Shown here: piece by piece, positions 34,701 to 45,741 of the stretch
Layout of the letters: each line of letters opens with the position of its first letter
How positions within the stretch are numbered: the stretch's first letter is position 1
DNA from: Immersiella caudata
Taxonomy: Eukaryota > Ascomycota > Sordariomycetes > Sordariales > Lasiosphaeriaceae
Assembly: GCA_030512335.1 (NCBI GenBank)
Contig: JAULSU010000001.1
Coordinates: forward strand, 4,402,001 to 4,466,000
DNA: 64,000 bases
Reading direction: 5' to 3'
Program-made: the position numbers and the translations under genes
The notes under the pieces: generated by a model
Databases searched by the model: none
The model's input: the letters and a program-made list of their open reading frames with translations, nothing else
What the model was told of the DNA's origin: nothing

Positions 34701-37700
34701 GATCGATTTGTCTTTTGTGCATTGGCTGAATAGGCGACAAAGGTAGAGTTACTTGATCAACCCAGCAGCGTGATTTTTTCCCTGGATCTGAATTGTCTTG
34801 CTTTGATGGATGATATGGTGTGATACCCGTGATTACGTTAGTTGACTTCCCTCCCTTAACTCCCTTCGCAATGTGGATTTGATCTCTTCCCGCACGTAGA
34901 CTTTCACTTTGACAAACATGTAGTCTTGACCGCGTGGCAGCCACAAACTTGACTTCCAGGGCAGTTGGTACTCTGTGGGAAACGAAGGGTTGGGAATATC
35001 TTTCAGGCGTAGACATTGTTTGGCAACCGTGTATTCAGACGGAGAAGGAGCCAATATGTTCGCGCTGACGAGTGACTCTCTTCGTTCCTTCTGGGCACCA
35101 ACTCGGGCTGCGAGTCAAGCAGGATTCCTCAATGGAAGCCGCCCAAGCAGTTTACTATCATCTTTATGTCTCGTTGCTTGCTGTATTCCCAAATACGGCC
35201 CGAACGAGCAAACCTTCGCCGTGCCGTCAGAGAATAAAAGAGCAGGAAAAGTCTTCCCACCCACTTCGGCAAGAAGGGACCTTGTGTAAGTGAGGAATTT
35301 TGGTTCCTGTTCAAGATAGACCTTCTGCTACTCTATATTTTTTTATATCTTTGAGAACAAGCTCCGCTATGTCCTACCACCTACAGCCACACGGCCGCTG
35401 TTTTGTTTTTACCTAGATGGGATGCTCGTTCAGTTATTTACCCTTTTTCTTTTTTTTTTTTCTTTCCACAACACTGGGCTCTATGTGGCGTTTTTGTTGC
35501 TTTATAGTGCTTATCATGGCTTGCATGAATTAAAAATAAAAGCTTTCTTGCCCCCCCACAAACTTTCCTTCCGTCCTGTCAGCAATCTGCTATCCCCACT
35601 GACAATTCCCCTTGACCCTGGTGCCGTTTACCCTCGCCGCCTAGTCCCCAAGCTACTACTTCCTGCAAACCATATACTCCATTTTTTTTCATAGCGGCAT
35701 GTTTCAATGCTGTTATATCGAGGGAAGCTTCTTAGACGTACAATGACGGGATGATAGTTCCTTGCAACGTCCGCATTCACCACCTCCGTATGGTAGTTCA
35801 TCTCAGGAGAAACTTCTTCGCATTGAACTCAGGTTTCACGACGAGGTTAGGTTCCAAGCGTGGACATTGTAAGAGCAGCAAACCTACCTATCTTCTTGAA
35901 ACAGCTGGCCACCATGCCACCATGCCACCGTGCTCGGTGTGACCTCGCGGGCCCTCCGCCCCCCTAAGATCCACTGTAGTGACCGTGGGTGACATTTATG
36001 GCGTAATCAAGGGGGATGCCATTAACCGCTTCTTTCCATTCTCAGGCGTTTTCTCTGTCTGTTAAGGAAACCAACCTTGGATCTAGCCCTTCTGGCTGGG
36101 TAAGTAAGTTGGCAGTTGTTCAAACCCCATTCCTCTCGGAAATGGTGGCTAGTGATTGCATCCATGATGCCCGTCAAGTTGTGTTGACAAGCCGGGTGGT
36201 CCTACTGTCGGGGGGTGGACTTCAAAGTTTGGTTGAGGCGCTGCTGAACAAGACAGGCACGACCTCGAGATGAAGTCGATCCAAAGTAGGATCTACAGAA
36301 TTTGGGCAAGGCTGATGTGATGAAATCACCCAATGCAGGTTCACATCTTCCGGTTTGGCTCTATTATTGCGGTTCTGCCCGACCAACCAACACAACAATC
36401 ACGCAGCCCGCCCGATTTCGAAGTTTCATCACCTAGCCGATTCTCAGTCCCGAAAGGGATTTCTGTTTGGGCCCACGACAACTGACTGAGCTCCCGGCGG
36501 TGCAAGGATGCGCTCGTGTCACGCCGGCACACCCAGACCCATTCAGGATAGCTGGCCTCTGGTTTCCTTTTAACCTTCACCGGATAGACAGAATATGCTC
36601 CAAAAGCGGTCGCCAGATGCAGATCGTGATCTGAGATCAGATATCATTTCAACGCCCGTGGATGGACATGACCTCGATTTTGGCAATCGTGCGGCGCTCC
36701 TTCAATATTTTCGCACCGGGTTCAACACTGGAAATCCGGGCACATTGCCTGTGCTGTTAGATATGATGCTAACTCCGTACCCGCGTCTCGTCTTCCTGAT
36801 CTTTTACTGACCTCCCCGAAGTGGAAATGCTTGTGGGGTTCCCAGCCCTCCCTCAGGCCCGGCGCGAAGACGATACGCCTTGGCATCTACGGGTTTCACC
36901 CGCTTCAGCTGGTCGTGGGGGCGCATTGGATGATCTGACCTCTTCCTGCAAGACATTGGTTTGGATCTTCCGAGCCCAGAAATACGCATGCCCAGGTACG
37001 CGATCCCAATTTGTTCGTTCGAGCCAACTCGGCCATGAGCGCGCGGCTGCAGCTGTTGCAATTTGGAGATAAGCTTCAGCTTTGGGTGTGAGCGGAACCC
37101 ATGACCCAGCGGCGGGTTTGTAAGACGACCAATCATGCCGCATGATTCGCCATCACAGCCTCGACCCCCACGCTCCATGACATTCACGTGAGGATCCTCG
37201 GCTGCAGGCAGGCGATGAACGGATAGATTGGGGGGTCCTTGGGTCCATTCAGGTCGTTTTGAACATCGTTTGCCGTCTCGAACCGCGCATGGCAAACAGG
37301 AGAGAGCCAATCGTCACGACGCACTGGTGGCCAGTGACTCCAGGAGCTGGGCTCAGACGGGAGAGGTCTCGAGATCGCGAGGTCGCGAGGTCGCGTTTAC
37401 GCTCTTCCCCCGCTGCTGCGTGGAGTTGATTGCCCAATTCCAGCTAGACAGATCACAGCCAACCCTGCCAATATGGATACGGTTAGAATAGGCGAGGCGA
37501 TGAGAATGGGGAAGTTGGGGATGAAAAGAAAAACAAAAACACCCGTGGGCTGACCGGTGAGTGAGAAGACACGTCAGAGATGTCCGTATCATAGACATTA
37601 CCGACCGATTGGGACTCGGGGAATCCTGGAAGTGTTGCGTTTTGGGACTGGTTCTGGAAATAGCCCGGCCCATCCAACATGTCGAGCTAGGAGGAAACGA

Positions 37701-39103
37701 GGCACAGTCCCTCAGCGGGCGAGCGGATTGGCCATTCACAACGCAGCGCCATGCATCGGTGTGAAGTTTGTTGGGGACAGGTGGGCATCTCAGCGGGGTT
37801 CGGTTATGCAGGTCACCGAATTTGCCCCTGAGGAGCAGTCGTCAACTCATTGGCGGAAAATGGACTTGCAAGAGTGGACAACGAAACTCGGCCGCTGTCA
37901 AACCTGCTGCGCGTGGGGGTCAAGGACTTGGATGTTGGGGCGATGGGGCGCTGGGGAAAATGCGGTCCCGGCCGAGTCAACGCCACCAAAATCTGGAGTC
38001 GCCCCGCCCACCACGGGAAGGTGAACGGACCGAGTCGGATCCAGAAGCCCCAATCTCGACGATTGATGCATTTCCGCTTAGCTGATGCTAACACCTTGTT
38101 GACACATCGAATGCTGCCGTTTTCCCGAGCGCAATCCCGCTGCTTATTCTGGTGTGTTCGATCATTATTATCCCTTGTGCGCGTCACGATGGCGTCGGAA
38201 AGAGTTGGCTGCACCTCAGCGCCCAGCGGCCAACTCCCGATCGATGGAAAGTTGGGGGGCATCGTGGAGGGCCTCCGAGCCCTGCCCGAATGACCGCTGC
38301 CTTTGTCGGGGCTCGCTCAGCGCCTTCAGCGCAACTCCAACTCGGCCTCACCGCCGATTGCGCCCGACTTCCTCCCCCCCCCCCCCCCCCGAGCCGTTGC
38401 AGGGGTTCGGCAGGCCTTGGAGAGGTTGTCGTGCTCCTGTGATCACTCCAACTGGCCTACCGTATGCCACGAACGTCCCTGGGCACGATGTGGCGCTTTC
38501 CATCGCCTCCATTGCGTCTTGTCGCTGCCCATCGCCAGCCAGCCCTTTTCTGCACTTTTACAATTGCAACCGGGGCCTATTGACATGACCATTGGTACGA
38601 AGGCGGCCGGTTTACGAAATCCCAAGATGGCGGAGACCCCCACGCTCCGGCGAACCCGCTCGGCTGGTCTTTGTCAAAAGCCATGCACAACGCGGTGGCT
38701 ACCCGGTACGATGATGGAGCCTCACTCGGTGTGCATTGGTGCGAACTCCCTGGATTGGACCCGCCACCATCATCCCGTCGCCAGGTTTACACCCACCCAA
38801 GTGTACCACGAGGACACTTTCTCCATTATTACGCTATGGCAGCCCCGACCCCGACCCCGACGCCGGGTCTTGGTTTCCACCCTCCACGTCCCCTTGCCTC
38901 TTTCCCCTTCCTCCCCTTGGCCGCTGCTCGTCCACACCAGTACTTAACCTCCCCGTCCCCATGCGAGACCACCGTTGACCAGATCACACACATCTGTTCA
39001 CATCACACACATCCGTTCATATCACACAAATCTCCTCCTCCCGAAAACACCAGCCTAGCGCGCTAACTTCACCACTTCTCACTTGACATATATCCTAGCG
39101 ACC
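31743..39103. other. 7.4-kb gene-poor stretch
   Basis: No chain of coding-like segments was found on either strand. Simple tracts: C10 at about 31920-31929 and C17 at 38374-38390. The part from about 33,960 to 36,300 is clearly more AT-rich than its surroundings and contains T-rich runs near 35340 and 35445. The right end (from about 38,700) is the 5' region of the aldolase gene. Decayed genes or non-coding RNAs may be present but cannot be shown by eye. Confidence 0.4.
38374..38390. repeat. Poly-C tract (C17)
   Basis: Seventeen consecutive C in intergenic DNA about 700 nt upstream of the aldolase gene. Confidence 0.9.
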
Positions 39104-40153
39104 ATGGATACCCCCTCCACACCAACAAGCCCGTCTCATCATCCTCATGATGGGTCCCTCCGGCAACAAAGTTGCTCTGGTCGGCTACCCAGTGGCGTAT
39201 ACGTGCCCATGCTCGCCTTCTTCACATCGTCAGACGCGATCGATGTCCCAACAACACAACGTCACACAGCTCGCCTACTCGCTGCCGGTGTTGCCGGGCT
39301 GGTCGTCCACGGGTCCAATGGCGAGGCCGTTCACATGTCCCGGCGGGAACGCCGCGAGGTGATAGAGGCAGTCGCCGACACCGTAAGGCACGAGTCGGAC
39401 AGCCACACGGTCCCCGTCATCGCAGGGTGCGCCGCCCAGTCAGTGAGGGAAACGGTGGAGCTCTGCCAGGAATCCAGAGATGCCGGTGCCACACACGCCC
39501 TTGTTCTTCCGCCAGGCTACTATGCCGGCATCATCAGCAAAGACGCCATCGTCAACTACTTTCACCAGGTGGCCTCGCAGTCCCCTATTCCCATCCTCAT
39601 CTACAACTTCCCTGGGGCAGCGAACGGAGTCGATCTCGACTCGGACACCCTTCTCCGGATCGCAGCTCACCCCCGTATCGTCGGCGTGAAGCTGACATGC
39701 GGGAACACCGGCAAACTCGCAAGGATGGTCGCTGGCGCGCCCAAGGTCCGTGGCGGACGGGACGACTTCTTCGTCGCTGGAGGCAGCGCCGACTTCATCC
39801 TGCAAGGGTCAGTGGTGGGTGCACACGGAACCATCAGCGGGTTTGCCAACCTGGCACCCCGGGCATGCGTGCGTATCGGCGAGTTGTTCGAGCAGGGTCG
39901 TTTCAAGGAGGCCCGCGAACTGCAACACGAGGTTGCCAAGGCAGACTGGCTGGCCATCCGCTACGGCTTTGTTGGTGTCAAGGCTGCCATGCCGTATTTC
40001 CACGGTGATGGCGAGGAATCATGCACTCAGCCAAGGCTGCCCTTCACCAAGCTGGACGTCGACGGCCACGCCAACGACGAGATCCGACAGGGCATGGCAG
40101 GGGCGTTGGTCATCGAGACAAGGCTAGCCGCGGAAGCCGCGGGGGGTAATTGA
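39104..40153 (+). CDS. DHDPS/HOGA family class I aldolase (dapA-like)
   Basis: TIM-barrel, Schiff-base lyase of the dihydrodipicolinate synthase / N-acetylneuraminate lyase family. Fungi do not make lysine by the diaminopimelate route, so the likely role is a 2-keto-acid aldolase, such as 4-hydroxy-2-oxoglutarate or a 2-keto-3-deoxy sugar acid aldolase. Single exon, 349 residues. Catalytic marks: Lys about 196 in VGVKLTCGN (Schiff base), Tyr about 167 in IYNFPGAANG, and the substrate-binding GSNGEAVHMS near residue 73. The FVAGGSADFILQG segment is the usual sixth/seventh strand region. I choose the ATG at 39104 (GCGACCATGG) over the in-frame one at 39083, which has poor context. The first ~30 residues are Ser/Pro/His-rich. 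Confidence 0.9.
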   Translation: MDTPSTPTSPSHHPHDGSLRQQSCSGRLPSGVYVPMLAFFTSSDAIDVPTTQRHTARLLAAGVAGLVVHGSNGEAVHMSRRERREVIEAVADTVRHESDSHTVPVIAGCAAQSVRETVELCQESRDAGATHALVLPPGYYAGIISKDAIVNYFHQVASQSPIPILIYNFPGAANGVDLDSDTLLRIAAHPRIVGVKLTCGNTGKLARMVAGAPKVRGGRDDFFVAGGSADFILQGSVVGAHGTISGFANLAPRACVRIGELFEQGRFKEARELQHEVAKADWLAIRYGFVGVKAAMPYFHGDGEESCTQPRLPFTKLDVDGHANDEIRQGMAGALVIETRLAAEAAGGN

Positions 40154-41979
40154 GTCAGCGATTCGGGGAAAACGGAAAAGGATTGGGTGGGGGGTTTGGG
40201 CAAAAGGTTATGAACATACCCACATATCTTGTAATCACCACTGGGGAAAAGTCTTAGACAGATATGGGCCGCGCAAGCGCTCCCCTATGCATTGGCCTTT
40301 GAAGTTTGCAGCATTGAATTTATGATAAAGCTTTACGATCTTCACTTTTTGCACCAACGCCAATTGCTTACTTTGAAGGCTCATTGTTTCTACCTATACG
40401 TGCCTGATGAATTATGGCCTCGAGACGTCGAATTCGCAGCCTGCTCATTCAACGAAAATACCGCCGACGGTCAACCCAAGACGGTCGACTAGAAAATGCA
40501 AGAGTGTGAGGCTCTCTGCCGGAACTTCCATGTTCCACCCACCACAACGGGGCGTATTCTGGCTGGTTCGGCACTGGCAGGTCACACGACATATCAAGGT
40601 GCACTAACCCCCATGTAAATCTCGGGACGAATGCCCTTCACACGTGGGATGTCGGGAAGGTCCGGGTTTGACAGTGCTAGATTTTCGCAATGGCAGTCTA
40701 ATCAATTCTAGCCTGGTCTTGGAAAAGAGCGGTGGGAAAATGTCAAAACACCAACTTTCAGGGGGGCATGTCGGATCTGCCCGCGACTTACACAGTAGCA
40801 TGGAAAACCAAAACACCTGATGCACTCCGCTCCCCACATCCAAAGTAGAAGCAAGGCTCCGTCCAAAGTCGGGCGTAGCTGTCAAGACCTCGTGAGCCTC
40901 AAAAAGAAAAAGAAGGGGGAAAAAAAAAAGAAGGAAACATGCAACAAACAAAAGAGGCGTTGCGATGGAAATCTGCAACCCCCACGCCATCGATGCCTGC
41001 TCGCCTGCAGCCCGAACCGTGGGCATCCCGCGCACACGAATATCCAAATTTCCCGAAATTGAAGGGAGGCCTGTCTGTTTTCATAGAAAAAAAAAGAGAT
41101 AAACAGATAAAAACGAAAGAGAAAACGGTCAAAAGTCAGCTTAGGGGAAGAAGTTAGGTAAACAAAAAGTACCTGCCCTGCCAGCTCAGCACTTTGAACA
41201 ACCTGTCAAGACGCACTCAAATCACCATGCCAGAAACAAATGTCTTACTCTAACTGAAGTTTTTACACTAGCAGCTGACCTCACCGAATTCAAAGTTACA
41301 TGCAGCCCGTTCATGTCCTCACCGCTACTGCGGAATTCAGAGTCCAGGCTCAAGGATGCCTGCCGCCAACTTGGACAAACATCCATACCTCGACTGTCGG
41401 TCTGATTTGGCAAACACGCCATCCTGCAAGATTCTTGCCCTGCGTCAGAGGAGGTCAACTGACCAGCAGCTCCGGTGCACGGGTCGATCGATCCCGATCC
41501 GGACGAAACCAAGAATGAAAAAAAAGAGAGGGAGAAATTCTCGGGGTGAGCCCCCATGATAGCTGGTCTCGTGGTCGGTCCAGGTGGGGTCTAGGTCGAT
41601 CCGGGACCTCCAATGGGGGAAGGACTTGAGGCATGGAAGGGGTGCGAAGGTTTCAATTTCAATGGGTTTGAGTTAGCCTATTGTTGGAACGCGCTGGCAT
41701 GGTCGTTTGAAAGCTTGGGTTCCTTTGCTTGATCCACCAATGGTGTCAGTCAGTTCGACGTCGTCAACACCGGTTAAGGTACCCGAGGCGGCTTTTTGAC
41801 TGAGCCTTCATCATCACATACGCCGCCACACTGCTGGATGTTGGGTACTGGAAATGCCATTTATATCAATGTCCTGCTCTACGGAGTAGACTTCTGGTAA
41901 CCATCGCTAGTATCCACGTTCTAAGCCCCGTTGGTAAACGCCGTCTTGGTGTCATACATTTGCAAACTCCAACCGCAAC
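40154..41979. other. Convergent intergenic region, no gene seen
   Basis: Between the 3' ends of the aldolase (+) and chromodomain (-) genes. It has A-rich runs at about 40897-40940 and 41084-41125, but no coding-like frame. Confidence 0.5.
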
Positions 41980-43545
41980 CTACGCCCGGTCCTGGCCGTC
42001 TATGTGCTTTCCTTCTGTGACAAGCAACCCCTCCTCATCAGACTCATCGCTGTCACTTTCAATCCCCGTCGTGACTGGCTTTTCCTGGTCGTGAATATCG
42101 CCCTCAAAGGCTTCAGCAACGTTTGAATACTGCGGCGTCGTCAGATACGACAGGAGTGTAGTCTGGCTCTTGTCAGGCTTTAAAAGCCCGGCTTTCTTTC
42201 GACGTCGGTATTCGGCAATCAGGTTATCGTCCTGTATGTTTTCTGCCGGCTCCCAGGTTGGATTCTGATCAGGAGGCCAGTTGCCCTCCCAGCTCACCAG
42301 GTAATAATGGACCTTGACACCCTTTTGGTAGACATATCGGTCGTCTAGGAGTTCCTTAACCACCCAGACATCGTTGTCCGCAAACAAATTAGGGTCTGGC
42401 TCTTCGGAATCCGCCCGCTTTTTCCCTTTTCTCTTGCCGTTTTCGGGTTTCACCCTTTTCTCTTTTGGCTGGCCGACTGGCGACTTCTTGGAAGACTCTC
42501 TCTTACGCTTGATGGACGCGTCGGAGAGCACGCCTGAGCCGCTAGCTGGCGTTGATGGTTGCGATAGAACACGTTGGGGCTTGCTCGATGCTATAGGCGT
42601 GAATCCCTTTGTCGTTGTTGAGGTTTGTTGAACAGGAGTTTTGGCCGGCTTGGATTTCGATAAGGGGTATTTGGGTGTCTTTTTTGGTTGAGGGTTCTGC
42701 AAAAATGCTGGGTGGATCATGGGTATGGTGGGAGGTCTGTGTGGGATGACAGAAGTTGTCGTGATCGGTTTGTTGCGAGATGCAGCAGGCGGACCGTCGC
42801 TCGGTCCTGGTGTTGAGTTACTAGCCCGAGACGAATCCTGCGCTAACTTTGCCGACCTGAACGGGGCCGTGGATGGGGCTGGGAGATGCGGTTGGTCAAC
42901 TGAGTCTTGGTCCGTGTCGTCTGGGTACCCTGCATCATCCTCGGCAACACCGTCTTCTGCGAGGATTTGGCGTTGGATAGCCGCCTCGTCTGACTCGCCG
43001 TGGCTGGAATTTCCTGCATCCAGATTGCTAGACTCTCCTGCGTCCTCATCGAGATCTCGGTGTCTTCTCTTCTGTGGTGTGGAGAGCGACGGCCCGCCCA
43101 CACGCTTGGCTAACTCGAGGGCATCATCGGGTACAGCGACCTCTAGCGATGGAGATTGTGGCTTCTTCCGCGGCCTACCAACTTTTTTGGCAGTGGCAGC
43201 TTCCTTTTCCTTTTCCTTGAGCCTTCGTTCGTAATCGGCGGCTTCCCATTGCTCGATCTCAGCAGGCGACACGTACTCTAGCGCGCGGTTGCACGGAATC
43301 AGCAATTTGGCCACGGGCTCGTCGGTCCAACCAATAAGGTAGTATGGCAAACGTCGCGTATCCGGTGTTGTATCTTTGAGTGGCGGGAGGATATGGCGGC
43401 TCACAATGTAGGCCGTCGAGTCGCGAGGGGGAACGAGGTAGAGCTTCTGCATGGGCGGTCCCGAGCCGCCCACATATTTTTTGACTGAAGAAATAGAAAC
43501 CTCGATCTCCACCTTTCGGCCGCGGAGCTGTTTCTTGTTGGCCAT
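41980..43545 (-). CDS. Chromodomain protein
   Basis: Nuclear chromatin reader of 521 residues, single exon as drawn. The chromodomain lies near residues 388-450: VWVVKELLDDRYVYQ, then VHYYLVSWEGNW and NPTWEPAENIQDDNLI, with the aromatic positions of a methyl-lysine cage present. An AT-hook-like KKVGRPRKKPQ is at about residues 145-155. The middle is long, disordered and Ser/Pro/Lys-rich with basic clusters (KEKRVKPENGKRKGKKR) that look like nuclear localisation signals. The N-terminus (residues 8-90, KVEIEVSISSVKKYVGG onward) is ordered and may be a separate domain. The start at 43545 (GCCATG region) is chosen because the frame upstream is 5' leader-like. The layout recalls fungal heterochromatin proteins such as CDP-2, but this identity is only a guess. 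Confidence 0.85.
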   Translation of the reverse strand: MANKKQLRGRKVEIEVSISSVKKYVGGSGPPMQKLYLVPPRDSTAYIVSRHILPPLKDTTPDTRRLPYYLIGWTDEPVAKLLIPCNRALEYVSPAEIEQWEAADYERRLKEKEKEAATAKKVGRPRKKPQSPSLEVAVPDDALELAKRVGGPSLSTPQKRRHRDLDEDAGESSNLDAGNSSHGESDEAAIQRQILAEDGVAEDDAGYPDDTDQDSVDQPHLPAPSTAPFRSAKLAQDSSRASNSTPGPSDGPPAASRNKPITTTSVIPHRPPTIPMIHPAFLQNPQPKKTPKYPLSKSKPAKTPVQQTSTTTKGFTPIASSKPQRVLSQPSTPASGSGVLSDASIKRKRESSKKSPVGQPKEKRVKPENGKRKGKKRADSEEPDPNLFADNDVWVVKELLDDRYVYQKGVKVHYYLVSWEGNWPPDQNPTWEPAENIQDDNLIAEYRRRKKAGLLKPDKSQTTLLSYLTTPQYSNVAEAFEGDIHDQEKPVTTGIESDSDESDEEGLLVTEGKHIDGQDRA

Positions 43546-44534
43546 GGTGGAGCGCAAATAGCGAAGGAGAGGTAGTCGTCGTCGTCGGAGGTGGGGCAAG
43601 TGCTGTCGCGCGTTGGGAAGAAAATGCGCCGAATGCGACAAGGAGTCTCGTGCTGCGGTCTGATCTTTCGACTGGGCAAAACAAGGCAGAATATTCCGAG
43701 GAAGAACCAAAACGCGCAGAAGCTATGCCCAGAGAAGGGCGAAAGCTGGAGCAGTCACCAGTCGACTTGCGACCATTGTGGGAGTCGATGTTGGGACCGC
43801 GTCTTGCCAAGTCAGGTTGCGTGAGGTAAGTGGTGGTAGTTTTATCGATTAAACTAATAGCGCTACTAACCGCCTCGGGATAGCAGCGGGCCGGGCGCCT
43901 GTCACAAGGAAGTCAAACGGGTTTGTGTATTCTTGAACCCATGAATAAAGATGTAAATTGGCGTCTTGAAGTTTTCAAGTAATGGCTGACTTATTATTTT
44001 CCCAAGAACAATTCGAACCAAAGTTTATGAAGCTACCTGCATATCCCTGCCTGATTGACACAACCAGGGTAGCTGAGGCAAGCGCGTAGTGCACTATGTG
44101 CTCAACAGGTCAACCCAATTTCTATTGATTGTCCGCAGTAGAAATAAGGCAGTATTGCACATATTTTCTTAACTATCTCAATTGCTGTGTACGTCTTTCC
44201 ACGTTGATCAGAAGTTCTTGTGCCTGTGAGTCAAGTGGTTTGGCTAACCCTAACCCCCGGTGAGCTCAGCTGCCTAGCCCCGTCTAAGCGGGCGTTTGGC
44301 GGCAAAAACCTGGACTGAGCTTGGAGCTGTGGTCACCATCGTCCAGCTGTGCGGACGAAGGCTGTGTTTTGGCATCACAAAGTCTATTTCGGCGTCCACG
44401 ACAGCCCAAGTCCTTCACCCCTCTCCACTCCACTCATCGTTTTCAGTTTACTTTTTGCTTTCCATCGCGCTAATCCGCCCACTCCACGTCACCGCCCTTT
44501 CCCGCCGAACAATTGACAACAACAGCACCCCAAG
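43546..44534. promoter_or_regulatory. Divergent promoter region, chromodomain gene / pam17
   Basis: 990 nt between two divergently transcribed genes. Contains two tandem telomere-like units on one strand (CTAACCCTAACCCCC at 44244-44258), about 280 nt upstream of pam17. No gene seen. Confidence 0.5.
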
Positions 44535-45382
44535 ATGCTGACCTCGTCGGCAACCACCATGCTTCGCAGTAGCATGGGCCGCTCCGCCGGCGCCCTTCAA
44601 CCCATCCTTTTCCGCGCGGCCGCTTGCCCGCACTCGAGCGCGAAGGCCGGCCTCTTCATGGTGCCCAAGGCCATACCAGCCCGCCGAACCCTCTCGACGG
44701 CTTCTACTACCACTATCCGCTTCCGCGTCGTATGCTCTCAACCCATCACCCCGCGCCGATACGCCTCCACCGTCCGCTCCCGCACCGATGCTGAGACTGA
44801 CGCCACCGCTGCCGAGGCCGCCGCTACCGCTCAGGTAGCTGCGCACCCCGAGTCTGCCACGCTCGACTGGAACACCTTCTTCCAGCTCCGCAAGACCCGC
44901 CGACGCCTGCAGCAGGTATTTTCCGGCGCCGGCGCACTTGCCGGTGGCACAGGCGGCTTCGCGGTCCTCTCGTCCGGCGCGCTGGAGAGCGTGGTGGGCA
45001 AGATCCCGCTTGATCCGTTTGTTACGATGGGTTTGATGACGTTCAGCTTCATGGCGCTGGGATGGCTTGTGGGGCCGGTGCTGGGGACAGTGGTGTTTAA
45101 CTTATTCAAGAGGAAGTACAAGGCGCAGATGGCGATGAAGGAGAGCCAATTCTTTGCACGCATCAAGAAGCACCGCGTTGATCCGACGTCGAGCTCGATG
45201 AACAATCCCGGTGAGTTTGGGTTTGCTGTCGGGGGGGGAGGAGATAGAGTGATAGGGGCTAATGTGTGCGTGATGCAGTACCCGACTTTTACGGCGAGAA
45301 GATCTCGAGTGTTGCGGGCTACCGACAGTGGCTCAAGGACCAGCGGGCTTACATCAAGAAGCGCAGCTCGCCCTTCTTATAA
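44535..45382 (+). CDS. pam17: Pam17, TIM23 import motor subunit
   Basis: Subunit of the presequence translocase-associated motor in the mitochondrial inner membrane, which helps organise the Tim44/Pam18/Pam16 module at TIM23. Exons 44535-45210 and 45279-45382 (68-nt intron), 259 residues. Residues 1 to about 85 are rich in Arg/Ser/Ala and lack acid residues, typical of a mitochondrial presequence (RRTLSTAST, RRYAST). The conserved body starts at LDWNTFFQLRKTRRRLQQVF, followed by two membrane helices (GAGALAGGTGGFAVLSSGAL and MTFSFMALGWLVGPVLGTVV). Then comes FFARIKKHRVDPTSSSMNNP, joined by the splice to VPDFYGEKISSVAGYRQWL, the invariant C-terminus. Divergent from the chromodomain gene and convergent with uba4. 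Confidence 0.94.
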
Positions 45383-45741
45383 ACTGACGCAGATATGAAA
45401 GCAAAAGTTGCTGGGTTTTCGTGTTTCGATAGTGGTCTTGCGAGTAGGAGCAGCAATATGGTCACACTCCTTGGACGAGCACACGTACTGGTAACCCTAA
45501 GCCTCAAAAGCTCAAGTCCCCGCTACAGTTCATTACAGTGTTTCTTATGTCGATGGTGTTCAGGAACTCCCCATTGTACCATACCTAGGTCAGATTGACC
45601 GCTAGGACGACTTAATGAACAGTCTCCCCTTGCTCTGGATTATGTTGTCCCACACCTCTAGGGGGCAACAAAACATTGGCTTCCACTCATGGCCACCATG
45701 CTATGCAATGACAAGGATCGGTCTATCATCTATGCCCTCCC
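45383..45741. other. Convergent 3' region between pam17 and uba4
   Basis: 359 nt holding the 3' ends of both genes; nothing else recognised. Confidence 0.55.

Noticed and set aside
38303..38947. 214-codon frame upstream of the aldolase gene
   Set aside because: Runs through a C17 tract, Pro/His/Cys-rich, and lies in the 5' region of the aldolase gene.
42719..43234. 171-codon frame antisense to the chromodomain gene
   Set aside because: Ser-rich shadow of the coding strand, no independent signal.
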